In this document: positions 8,295 through 16,184 of the stretch, in pieces | Layout of the letters: the number at the start of each line of letters is the position of its first letter | Numbering within the stretch: the stretch's first letter is position 1 | Source of the DNA: Oscillospiraceae bacterium | Lineage (GTDB): Bacteria; Bacillota; Clostridia; Oscillospirales; Oscillospiraceae | Reading direction: 5' to 3' | Assembly (NCBI GenBank): GCA_017516925.1 | Contig: JAFXAQ010000052.1 | Coordinates: forward strand, 1-34,517 | Length of the DNA stretch: 34,517 nt | Made by a program: the position numbers and the translations under genes | Notes under the pieces: generated by a model | What the model saw: only the letters and a program-made list of their open reading frames with translations | Told to the model about the DNA's origin: nothing | The model's database searches: none

Positions 8295-8324
8295 AAAATG
8301 CTCCACTTTTCAGTGGAGCATTTT
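8295..8324. terminator. Bidirectional terminator
   Basis: A perfect stem aaaatgctccac/gtggagcatttt with a six-base loop lies between the convergent MDR gene and the Cys-rich small protein gene. It has T runs on both strands. Confidence 0.85.
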
Positions 8325-8332
8325 CAGTTTCA

Positions 8333-8560
8333 TTATTCTTCGAAATCCTTTTCGTCTACCTCGGAAACTTCCTCTTCTGCGATTTCGTCAATCTGTTCGC
8401 CACAATCGCAGCAGCAATCACAGCAACAGCAGCCGAGCTTATCCAGCAGCTTCTTTGCCCAGGCAGTCAGCTTGTCACCGTAGGTAGCAATCACGTAAAC
8501 CACACCGGCAATGGCAGCCAAAGCCACCAAAATCTTCATAACTGTCTTAAATGCCTTCAT
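8333..8560 (-). CDS. Small Cys-rich membrane-anchored protein
   Basis: A 75-residue protein that I cannot assign to a named family. A basic start is followed by one transmembrane helix (about residues 8-26). Next come a lysine-rich amphipathic stretch (30-42), a cluster of eight cysteines in ten residues (CCCCDCCCDC, 44-53) and a strongly acidic tail (55-75). The coding call rests on a perfect AGGAGG eight bases upstream, its own promoter and a terminator right after the stop. The Cys/Asp cluster could bind metal (zinc, iron or copper) or be palmitoyl-like modified; neither is shown. It does not resemble a metallothionein with CxC spacing. Confidence 0.75.
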   Translation of the reverse strand: MKAFKTVMKILVALAAIAGVVYVIATYGDKLTAWAKKLLDKLGCCCCDCCCDCGEQIDEIAEEEVSEVDEKDFEE

Positions 8561-8596
8561 TTCAAAATACCTCCTGCATATAGAATTTCTGTATTT

Positions 8597-8625
8597 AGTA
8601 TAACCAATCCCTATGAAAATTGCAA
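8597..8625 (-). promoter_or_regulatory. Predicted promoter of the Cys-rich protein gene
   Basis: On the minus strand TTGCAA (8620-8625) and TATACT (8597-8602) are spaced by exactly 17 bases. Confidence 0.6.
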
Positions 8626-8632
8626 TAGAAAT

Positions 8633-9421
8633 TTATAGATAGCCGTACATTCCCCGGACGCTGACCTCTCCGGACTGAACAGTTTCCTTTGTTCCGTCGG
8701 GGTATTGCACAAGCAGGCCGCCCTGTGCATCCAAATCTACGGCTTTTCCGTGGGCAATACTGTCGCCTTTTACAATGGAGATGTCCTGCCCCAAGGTAAT
8801 ACAGTCCTTGCGATAGGCAGTCATAAAGTCAGAGGAGAAAAGGCAGCGGTTCATTTCATACAAATGGGAGATCAAGCAGCCTGTCAGCATTGGCAGAGAA
8901 GTCGGTTTGCCGGTAAAGGCATCCAGAGATACGGCAATATCCTGAATTTCTTCCGGAAAATCCTCAAGTTTTTGACTGCAGTTGATGCCAATGCCCACAA
9001 TTGCATAGGCAACAAGCCCGTCTTCTACACAAAGCTCTGTTAAAATGCCACCCAGCTTTTTCTTCCCCAGTATCAGGTCGTTAATCCATTTCAGCCCGGG
9101 ACGAACACCGGCAATTTCTTCAACAGCGTCACAAACGGCAACGCCTACGGCACAGGTTAAATGCATCAGCTTTTCCGCAGGACAATTGGGGCGCAAAATC
9201 AATGATAAATAAAGTCCTTTTCCCTTAGGAGAGGCAAAACTGCGTCCCATCCGACCCCGACCGCCGGTCTGGCTGCCGGCAATCAATACAGTGCCCTGAG
9301 GAGCGCCCTGCTTCGCGAGGTCTTTTGCCATGGCGTTGGTGGAGGCAACCTCATCAAACCAATGCAGAGTGTCCCTCCAGGGACACTCTGTCGGCAAAAA
9401 CTTTACAATTTGTTCTTTCAT
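8633..9421 (-). CDS. birA: Biotin--[acetyl-CoA-carboxylase] ligase
   Basis: A 262-residue monofunctional biotin protein ligase (class I, without the N-terminal DNA-binding domain of E. coli BirA). It has the ATP/biotin loop GGRGRMGRSF (residues 53-62), KWINDL with the key lysine (111-116), LGGILTE and VGIGINC, and a small C-terminal SH3-like domain ending in VSVRGMYGYL. It activates biotin to biotinyl-AMP and transfers it to carboxylase or decarboxylase carrier domains. It begins two bases after the stop of the E2-like membrane gene and is probably translated by coupling. No carrier protein gene is nearby. Confidence 0.95.
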   Translation of the reverse strand: MKEQIVKFLPTECPWRDTLHWFDEVASTNAMAKDLAKQGAPQGTVLIAGSQTGGRGRMGRSFASPKGKGLYLSLILRPNCPAEKLMHLTCAVGVAVCDAVEEIAGVRPGLKWINDLILGKKKLGGILTELCVEDGLVAYAIVGIGINCSQKLEDFPEEIQDIAVSLDAFTGKPTSLPMLTGCLISHLYEMNRCLFSSDFMTAYRKDCITLGQDISIVKGDSIAHGKAVDLDAQGGLLVQYPDGTKETVQSGEVSVRGMYGYL

Positions 9422-9423
9422 AA

Positions 9424-10842
9424 TCAGTCGATATCCGGCAGGATTTCTTCCGGGGGAATATCCAGAATTTCCGGATGACGCAATATGGTACGGTAATGCT
9501 TGAAGAAGGCGGCATAGTAGTAGCCGTCCACAATACGCTCATCCAGAGTGAATTTGACATCGATATACTTTTTCTGCACAACGGAGCCGTCCTCCTGAAC
9601 CTCCAGGGCACGGCGCTTGCAGCCAAAGGCACCGAACACAGGCAGGTTGCCGAAGTCATACAGGTGGTGGTAAATGGGGGGAATACCCAAAGAGCCCATA
9701 GAGGTGAAGAACAGGCTACCGTGGAAGGGGCTGAGCTCCGTTAAGAAGGCAGGCAGCAAACCAAAGTAGTCCAAAAGCTTCAAAAGCCAAACCACAAATT
9801 TCAGAACCACACCGGGAATGAGGTTGAAATAGGAAATCAAGTTGTCGATACCGCTGTCCAGCTCCTGCGTCTTTTTCACCTCATCGATGGCGGCATTGAG
9901 CTTTTCGTAAACATCGATTGCGGTGTCCTTGCGGCTCAGATGTACCTTAATGGAGGTGTCAGGGGATTCGATAGTCATTTCCTTTTTGACCACCATACAG
10001 TACTGAATGTCCTCACCCCGGGAAAAAACCTTCTGTCCGGAAATGAAACGGTTCAGCTGAGGATATTTGCAAAGACCCCGCACATAAGCAGCCAGCAGCA
10101 CGTGGTTCAGACCAAAATCGGTATAGCCCTCTCTGCGCTTTTGCCGGATGTAGCGTTCAATGTGGGTAATTTCAAAGGATTCCTCAAAGAGGTTGGTACA
10201 GGTGTTCCGTTCCACCTGGAAGTAGGCGGTGATCTGCGCCATAGGTGCCAGAGAGCGAATTTTTCGTCCATCCGGTCTGTCACCCCAGGTGGGATGATAT
10301 TCACCCAGCGGATGAATGCCGGTTGCCATCACAGCAAACAGCAGCCCTGCAACCATCAGTATATCCGGAAGCAGAAGCGTATAATCCCGGGAGAGCAAAA
10401 TTTCCCGTTCCAGATACAGCTGCCCAGCCAGAGGAATTGCCAGCAGGAAGACAAGCAGCCAGCTGTGGGGTACCTTGCCGCAGGAAATCTGGGTATACAT
10501 CACGCAGATAAACAGCAGTGCGATGGCAAAAAGGGCGGTAATCATCGTGTCAAAGCGACCGAATTGATAGCTCCGGAACACGTAGAAATAGTATACCCCA
10601 ATCAGCCAAACAGGAATAGCGGTCTTGTAAAACTGCTCCTTACCGGCGAGCAGAACGATGAGCGTGAATAGTAAGGTCGCTGCAATTGGCAGAACGATTT
10701 GGCTCCACACCGGAACTGCGCTATCGGCTCCTTTCATACCGATAAACACAATGCGGGCCACTACCGAGCAAACCATACAAACAGCCATCAACCAGGTCAG
10801 CGGATTTTTCCGGCTGACAAAGTAATGTACTCTGTTTTTCAT
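9424..10842 (-). CDS. Membrane protein with degenerate 2-oxoacid dehydrogenase E2-like acyltransferase domain
   Basis: A 472-residue protein. The first ~190 residues form about six membrane segments. The remainder resembles the CAT/E2 acyltransferase core: HVLLAAYVRGLCKYPQLNRFI, then GSLFFTSMGSLGIPP, and finally FTLDERIVDG. The last corresponds to the E2 signature DHRxxDG but has Glu (codon 9538-9540) where the catalytic His should be. There is no lipoyl domain and no E1-binding domain. Activity as a normal acyltransferase is therefore unlikely; binding of CoA esters or a scaffold role is possible. The start at 10842 has no ribosome site and lies three bases from the predicted transcription start. 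birA follows in the same transcript. Confidence 0.75.
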   Translation of the reverse strand: MKNRVHYFVSRKNPLTWLMAVCMVCSVVARIVFIGMKGADSAVPVWSQIVLPIAATLLFTLIVLLAGKEQFYKTAIPVWLIGVYYFYVFRSYQFGRFDTMITALFAIALLFICVMYTQISCGKVPHSWLLVFLLAIPLAGQLYLEREILLSRDYTLLLPDILMVAGLLFAVMATGIHPLGEYHPTWGDRPDGRKIRSLAPMAQITAYFQVERNTCTNLFEESFEITHIERYIRQKRREGYTDFGLNHVLLAAYVRGLCKYPQLNRFISGQKVFSRGEDIQYCMVVKKEMTIESPDTSIKVHLSRKDTAIDVYEKLNAAIDEVKKTQELDSGIDNLISYFNLIPGVVLKFVVWLLKLLDYFGLLPAFLTELSPFHGSLFFTSMGSLGIPPIYHHLYDFGNLPVFGAFGCKRRALEVQEDGSVVQKKYIDVKFTLDERIVDGYYYAAFFKHYRTILRHPEILDIPPEEILPDID

Positions 10843-10851
10843 AACAAATTC

Positions 10852-10880
10852 ATTATAGCAGATAAAATGTCGTTTGACAA
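10852..10880 (-). promoter_or_regulatory. Strong predicted sigma-A promoter, possibly leaderless transcript
   Basis: On the minus strand TTGTCA (10875-10880) and TATAAT (10852-10857) are spaced by 17 bases. Transcription should start at about 10845, three bases before the ATG at 10842. Confidence 0.7.
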
Positions 10881-10942
10881 CGAAAAAATGAATAAAATGT
10901 AAACGCAAGCCCAAGTCAGACAGATAATTTTTGACAAATTTG

Positions 10943-10994
10943 TTGCAAAACAGCAGGGCATCTGCTAGAATAATCCCGAATCTAAGATAGGAGG
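10943..10994 (+). promoter_or_regulatory. Predicted promoter and ribosome site of the mannosidase operon
   Basis: TTGCAA (10943-10948) and TAGAAT (10966-10971) are 17 bases apart. AGGAGG (10989-10994) stands seven bases before the ATG at 11002. Confidence 0.55.
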
Positions 10995-11001
10995 CGGACC
11001 T

Positions 11002-13413
11002 ATGCTGTTAAATGGAAAATGGAATTGTAAAATCACCGGAAAGTACACCTATGAAATCCCCGGAACCGTTCCTGGCTGTGTTCATACAGACCTGATTAGT
11101 GCCGGTCTGATTCAGGATATTTACTACCGGAATAATGCGGAAGCAACCCAGTGGATTGAAGATGCAGATGTGAGCTATGAGCGCACCTTTACCGTGGAGA
11201 AACTGCAGGAAAATGCCTGGCTTGTTTTTGAGGGACTGGACGTTTATTGCGATATTTACCTCAACGGCTGTAAAATCGGCGCAGCGGATAATATGTTCCA
11301 TCCTTGGGAATACCCGGTGGACGGCATTTTACAGCTAGGCGAAAACAAGCTGACGGTAGCCTTCCGTTCTCCTGTTCGGGAGGTTGCGGACAAGCCGGAA
11401 GGAATTGCGACTTTTACGGCAGAACGTATTTACACCCGGCGCATCCAGTGTACCTACGGCTGGGACTGGGTATACAGATTTGTGACCATGGGCATTTATA
11501 AGGACGTGCGCCTGGAGTACCGCACCCCTGACTTTTTGACAAATGTCTATGTGTACACCGATAACATAAACCCCTATTCCGCCCAAGTGGGTGTGGAGCT
11601 CAGCTTTGAGAACATCACGCTGGAGGGTTGGACGGAATTCGCAATTTTTAATCCCCAGGGTCAGGAAATCTATCGGAAAAAGCGCCGTGTTCTGGCAGAA
11701 ACTGTGAAGGAGCTGGTGGATATTCCAGCGCCGCAGCTTTGGTACCCAAACGGCTATGGCGAGCAGCCCCTGTACACCCTGCGTGTGACCTGCGGCAGCA
11801 GAGAGAAGACAGTAACCTTCGGCATCCGTACCGTTCAAATCCTGGAAATCGAGGATGCTCCGGACAGTCCGGAGGCGAAGCTGGCGAAAAAGCTGAAGGA
11901 ACACCCTTATATGCAGCGGTGGGATAAAAATGAAGGCTCTTCCTGCTTTACTCTGCTGGTCAACAATATAAAAATCTTCTGCAAGGGCGGCAACTGGGTT
12001 CCCTCTGAGCCCTTCCCCTCGGCAGAAACGCCCCAAAAGCAGCAACGGCTGGTAAAGCTTGCCCGGATGGCGGGCTGCAATATGCTCCGTGTCTGGGGCG
12101 GCGGCATTATGGAGCAGGAGGCATTTTACGCAGCCTGCGATAAAGAAGGCATTTTGGTAACTCAGGACTTCTTTATGGCCTGTGGTAAGTACCCGGAGGA
12201 GGATGACGGTTTTATTGCCCAGCTTCGCCGGGAGGCAAAGCACACTGCATTGAGTATCCGGAACCATCCCTGCCTTGTGTGGTGGACCGGTGATAATGAA
12301 AATGCCGTAGACGGTGATGAAAATCAGCCGGACTACCGGGGACGCCGGGCAGCTCTGGAGGGTCTTGCGCCGGTTTTGGCGCAGTATGACCCCAAGCGGC
12401 GCTTCCTGCCCTCCAGCCCCTACGGCGGTGTATCCTATGCCTCAGGTGTACGCGGCACCTCACATCATACCAATTTCTTGACCTTCCTGTTTGCATTCAT
12501 TCGAGAAGGGGATTTAACCCAGTACCGGGAATACTTTGATACGTTTTTAAGCCGCTTTAATGCAGAGCAGCCGGTGATGGGAATGCCCTATGTATCCAGC
12601 CTGAAAAAATTCCTCACAGACGAAGATATCTTTGGGGATGACGAAACTGTCTGTGAGTTCCACAGCAGGGGCAACCCCAGAATTAAAAACCCCACCCTTT
12701 ATGGATATATGCGGAGACTGGGCGAGGGTATTTTCGGTACATATACCGACGGTGCGGACCGGGTTAAGAAAATGCAGTATCTGCAGTGCGAATGGGTGCG
12801 GCAGAGTCTGGAGCTGTTCCGCAGAAATCAGTGGTATGCCTCCGGTATCATCTACTGGATGTATAACGACTGCTGGCCTGCTTCCAACAGCTGGTCCATC
12901 GTGGACTATTACGCAATGCCCAAGCCTGCGTATTACAGCTTTAAGCGCTGCGCGGCCCCGGTCATCGGTTCTATCACCCGGGAAAATGGCAAATTCAGCC
13001 TGTATGTTTCCAACAATGGTCTCAATAGCGCAACCGGAACCTGCAGAGTTTACCGCTATAACATTCTGACCGGTGAGGAAAAAACCATTGCAGAAGCAAC
13101 GGTAAACAGCCCTGCCAATGAAACGGTGGTAGTTACCGGGTGGGATGCAGTGGAGGCAACCCCGGAGGAGATGCTCTTGTGCGACATCACCACGGATTGT
13201 GGCGCAGATCGCTGCTTCTATTTGCTGTATAACTGGGATAAAATGCCTTGGCAGCCGGAAAAATATGCGGCAGAAAAAGATGGAACCTCCATTACGGTCA
13301 CCGCAGAAACCACAATTCCTTTTGTCCTTCTGGATGCAGAAGACCTGCTGTCGGATAACAGCTTCTTCCTGAAAATCGGGGAAAGCCGTACGGTCACAGT
13401 AGAAAAGGAGTAA
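11002..13413 (+). CDS. Beta-mannosidase, glycoside hydrolase family 2
   Basis: An 803-residue GH2 enzyme with no signal peptide, so it probably acts in the cytoplasm on short mannosides. The N-terminal jelly-roll domain (PGTVPGCVHTDL, GLDVYCDIYLNG) and TYGWDWVYRFVTMGIYKDV are typical of beta-mannosidases. The barrel shows LRVWGGGIMEQEAFYAACDKEGILVTQDFFMACG. The acid/base is Glu433 in WTGDNEN, the equivalent of WxGNNE. Glu522 in RFNAEQPVMGMPY aligns with the nucleophile region SEFGFQS, although the surrounding residues differ. It removes terminal beta-mannose from mannan- or N-glycan-derived oligosaccharides. It forms an operon with the esterase gene three bases downstream. Confidence 0.92.
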   Translation: MLLNGKWNCKITGKYTYEIPGTVPGCVHTDLISAGLIQDIYYRNNAEATQWIEDADVSYERTFTVEKLQENAWLVFEGLDVYCDIYLNGCKIGAADNMFHPWEYPVDGILQLGENKLTVAFRSPVREVADKPEGIATFTAERIYTRRIQCTYGWDWVYRFVTMGIYKDVRLEYRTPDFLTNVYVYTDNINPYSAQVGVELSFENITLEGWTEFAIFNPQGQEIYRKKRRVLAETVKELVDIPAPQLWYPNGYGEQPLYTLRVTCGSREKTVTFGIRTVQILEIEDAPDSPEAKLAKKLKEHPYMQRWDKNEGSSCFTLLVNNIKIFCKGGNWVPSEPFPSAETPQKQQRLVKLARMAGCNMLRVWGGGIMEQEAFYAACDKEGILVTQDFFMACGKYPEEDDGFIAQLRREAKHTALSIRNHPCLVWWTGDNENAVDGDENQPDYRGRRAALEGLAPVLAQYDPKRRFLPSSPYGGVSYASGVRGTSHHTNFLTFLFAFIREGDLTQYREYFDTFLSRFNAEQPVMGMPYVSSLKKFLTDEDIFGDDETVCEFHSRGNPRIKNPTLYGYMRRLGEGIFGTYTDGADRVKKMQYLQCEWVRQSLELFRRNQWYASGIIYWMYNDCWPASNSWSIVDYYAMPKPAYYSFKRCAAPVIGSITRENGKFSLYVSNNGLNSATGTCRVYRYNILTGEEKTIAEATVNSPANETVVVTGWDAVEATPEEMLLCDITTDCGADRCFYLLYNWDKMPWQPEKYAAEKDGTSITVTAETTIPFVLLDAEDLLSDNSFFLKIGESRTVTVEKE

Positions 13414-13416
13414 CAT

Positions 13417-14193
13417 ATGAAGATTACCTTATGGGAAAAGGAAATTCCAAATTATAATCCGGAGCTGGAAACACCCAATTCTATGACCTTTTACTCGGTA
13501 GCAACCGGACATCCGCAGCCAGCTGTGGTGATCTTCCCCGGTGGTGGCTATACAAACCGCTGTGATACCTACGAGGGCGAAGAAGTGGCCAGATACTACA
13601 ACAGCAAGGGCTTACACGCTTTTGTTGTGGACTACCGTGTGCTTCCTAATATGTTCCCCTGCGCATTGCAGGATGCCCAGCGGGCGATAAAGGTAATCAA
13701 AAGCCGAGCCAAGGAATTTACCGTAGACCCTAATCGAATTTTCGTATTGGGATTCTCTGCGGGTGGCCATTTGGCTGGTTGCGTGGCGACTATGGAGGAC
13801 TATGCCAAGATCGGTGATGAATTGGACGACATTTCTCCCAAACCTACCGGCACGATCTTGTGCTATCCGGTCATCAGCGCAGAGGTGCTTTATGGAAGTA
13901 ATGCCCATATCTACGTGGAGCGTATCTGCCCTGAGGGTATGGACCCCAAAAGCATTTCTTTGGAAAAATGCGTTACCGAGGAAACCACACCTTGTTTTGT
14001 ATGGCACACCGTGCAGGACAAGGTCGTAGGCTTGAGCAACAGCCTGCACTTCTGTGAAGCCCTTAAGGAGAAGGAAATTCCCTTTGAATACCACGTGTAT
14101 CCCTACGGACACCACGGTCTGGGCTTAGCCAAAACCAAACCGGACGTATCCCAGTGGCCGGACAATACAGTCCGCTGGATGCTTAGTTTCTAA
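13417..14193 (+). CDS. Alpha/beta hydrolase, acetyl-esterase-like
   Basis: A 258-residue alpha/beta hydrolase of the BD-FAE/acetyl-xylan-esterase-like group, without signal peptide. The oxyanion motif FPGGGY is followed by the nucleophile elbow GFSAGGHLA (Ser114), the acid Asp201 (TVQDKVV) and the histidine in YGHHGLGLA (His232 or His233), completing the triad. It starts three bases after the mannosidase stop and is certainly co-transcribed. The pairing suggests that it removes acetyl groups from imported acetylated manno-oligosaccharides before or during mannosidase action. Feruloyl or other ester substrates cannot be excluded. Confidence 0.88.
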   Translation: MKITLWEKEIPNYNPELETPNSMTFYSVATGHPQPAVVIFPGGGYTNRCDTYEGEEVARYYNSKGLHAFVVDYRVLPNMFPCALQDAQRAIKVIKSRAKEFTVDPNRIFVLGFSAGGHLAGCVATMEDYAKIGDELDDISPKPTGTILCYPVISAEVLYGSNAHIYVERICPEGMDPKSISLEKCVTEETTPCFVWHTVQDKVVGLSNSLHFCEALKEKEIPFEYHVYPYGHHGLGLAKTKPDVSQWPDNTVRWMLSF

Positions 14194-14200
14194 ATAATAC

Positions 14201-14234
14201 AAAAAAGACGGTATCAAACGATACCGTCTTTTTT
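14201..14234. terminator. Bidirectional terminator
   Basis: A perfect 15-base stem aaaaaagacggtatc/gataccgtctttttt with a four-base loop. It serves the esterase gene on the plus strand and the rhamnose operon on the minus strand. Confidence 0.9.
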
Positions 14235-14239
14235 TGTGA

Positions 14240-16177
14240 TTAGTTCAGCAGCTCCTGACCGCCGGTGACAGGCACAGCCTGACCGGTTTCGTAGGACTGC
14301 TCGGAAATGTAGAAGATGGCACGAGCCACGTCCACAGGCAGGCAGCCTCTGTTCAGAAGCACCTTGGACTCGTAGAACCGGCGTACATCCTCCACGGTCT
14401 TGGCACCGGGCACCTTGCCGGCATTGAGGTATTGCACAAACAGACCTCTCTCCGGGTCGGACCACAGAGGTCCGTCCAGATAGTTGCCGGGGCAAATGGC
14501 GTTGACCTTGATGTTAAAGGGCGCCAGCTCCATTGCAAAGGACTGGGTCAGACCAATACCACCAAACTTGGAGCCTGCATAAGCAAAGTTCTTGTTGGAG
14601 CCCAGCAGTCCGGACTTGGAGTTGACCTGAATGATGTCCATCATATACTTGGGCGCATACTTGTGCTGCAGCTTCATCACAGCGGATGCGTACTTGGCGC
14701 AAAGGAAGTAACCGGTGTAGTTGACAGCGGTGACCAGCTCAAACACAGGCTTGGTCATATCCTCCAGACTTCCTGCTTTAGCAATACCGGCATTGGCAAC
14801 AAATACATCCACGCCGCCGAAATGCAAGACAATCTGATCCATCATCGCCTTGACGGAAGCTTCGTCAGATACGTTGGCGCCCACAGCCAGACCGTTGTCG
14901 CCGTATTCTGCGGCGGCAGCTTTCGCACCGTCCAGGTTCATATCCACAATGGCCAGGTATGCGCCTTCCTTGTAAAGCTCATCGGCAATGCCCTTGCCGA
15001 AGCCCTGAGCGCCACCGGTGACTACCACAACCTTGTTTGCCATCCGCTTAGCAGCACCGCCAGCCAGAGAAACCTTGGAACGGTAGCTTTCCACCTCCCA
15101 GTTGACAATGAAGTCAATCAGGAACTGGGGCATGGGGGAGACACCGCCAAAGGACTCGGCATAGGCAACCACCTTGATCGCGTCCAGCATTACAGTCTGT
15201 GCGGTAACAGCTTCCTTAATGGTAGCACCGCAGGTAAACATACCCAAATCGGCAACAAAGGCAACCTTGGGCTTATAGCCGTTTTCTGCCACAAAAGCAT
15301 CAAACAGTTCTTTAATCTTTTCACCATCGGCATCGGCAGGGACAATCAGCTGCTTTGCCTTGCAGTAGACAATGTGGTCGGGGGAGAGGCTGGCGGTAGC
15401 CGGGTTATAGCCCAGAATCTCCTTGCTAGTCAGGAATTTTACGGTGGCGGGCTGTCCCTCACCGTACAGTGCGCGCAGCACAGGGCTGATGGCAATTACC
15501 TTTTCCACATCGTAGGTGGTTTCTGCCAGGTCGGGCTCCCGCTTGACAGCGTTCTTCAAGGTTTCCATGGTCTTTTCTGCCAAAGCGCCCACCTCCTCGG
15601 TGGTGTCGCCGGCAAAGAAGATGCCATGGTTTTCCAGGAACAGCAGGCAGCAGTCCTTGCCGGTGGAAGCCTTGTAAGCATCCATCAGGTTTTTGCAGTC
15701 CAGCGCCAGAATGTAGCCGGGTTTACAGGCAGCTACCCAAACTGCGTCGGGGAACAGCTGTTTCATAGCTTTTTCGCCGTCAACCGAGCAGGTGATGCCG
15801 TTGACAATAGCGGGATGCACGTGGAGGATGTACTTCTGAGGGAACAGGTCGTGGAGCAGCGTTTCCACAGAGGGACGGCGGCTCTCACCCCGGATACGGG
15901 CGTCCATCATATCCTCCAGCACAGCAGCCTCCCGGGCAGCTTCGTCTGCGGGATATTCAGCGGTCCACATCTGCGCCAGCAGCTGACGCTCCATCACCAC
16001 GAAATCCTCACCCTTGATGGTAGCCAGGGAAGTTCCGGAGCCCTTAATCCACAGGTAGTCGTCGCACTTAAAGGAGGTGTTGCCACCGCCTGCCAGCACG
16101 TACTCCGGGTTGCTGCCAAACTTGTTGGACATAGCAGCCAGAGCGTTCAGCTGGCTTTCAAAACCGGTAACTTTCAT
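14240..16177 (-). CDS. rhaEW: Bifunctional rhamnulose-1-phosphate aldolase / lactaldehyde dehydrogenase-type SDR
   Basis: A 645-residue fusion. Residues 1 to ~375 are a class II (zinc) aldolase domain with GGGNTS, Glu105, the zinc pair HVH (119, 121) and ENHG (His184). Residues ~380-645 are a classical SDR with VTGGAQGFGKG (386-396), ANAGIA and Tyr533-x-x-x-Lys537. The layout matches the Bacillus RhaEW type, which splits L-rhamnulose 1-phosphate into dihydroxyacetone phosphate and L-lactaldehyde and oxidises or reduces the latter. It is the last gene of the operon, seven bases after rhaA. Fusion lets the reactive lactaldehyde pass between sites. Confidence 0.92.
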   Translation of the reverse strand: MKVTGFESQLNALAAMSNKFGSNPEYVLAGGGNTSFKCDDYLWIKGSGTSLATIKGEDFVVMERQLLAQMWTAEYPADEAAREAAVLEDMMDARIRGESRRPSVETLLHDLFPQKYILHVHPAIVNGITCSVDGEKAMKQLFPDAVWVAACKPGYILALDCKNLMDAYKASTGKDCCLLFLENHGIFFAGDTTEEVGALAEKTMETLKNAVKREPDLAETTYDVEKVIAISPVLRALYGEGQPATVKFLTSKEILGYNPATASLSPDHIVYCKAKQLIVPADADGEKIKELFDAFVAENGYKPKVAFVADLGMFTCGATIKEAVTAQTVMLDAIKVVAYAESFGGVSPMPQFLIDFIVNWEVESYRSKVSLAGGAAKRMANKVVVVTGGAQGFGKGIADELYKEGAYLAIVDMNLDGAKAAAAEYGDNGLAVGANVSDEASVKAMMDQIVLHFGGVDVFVANAGIAKAGSLEDMTKPVFELVTAVNYTGYFLCAKYASAVMKLQHKYAPKYMMDIIQVNSKSGLLGSNKNFAYAGSKFGGIGLTQSFAMELAPFNIKVNAICPGNYLDGPLWSDPERGLFVQYLNAGKVPGAKTVEDVRRFYESKVLLNRGCLPVDVARAIFYISEQSYETGQAVPVTGGQELLN

Positions 16178-16184
16178 ATATGTA

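Noticed and set aside
8333-8560. Metallothionein
   Set aside because: The protein has a transmembrane helix and contiguous Cys runs instead of spaced CxC motifs.
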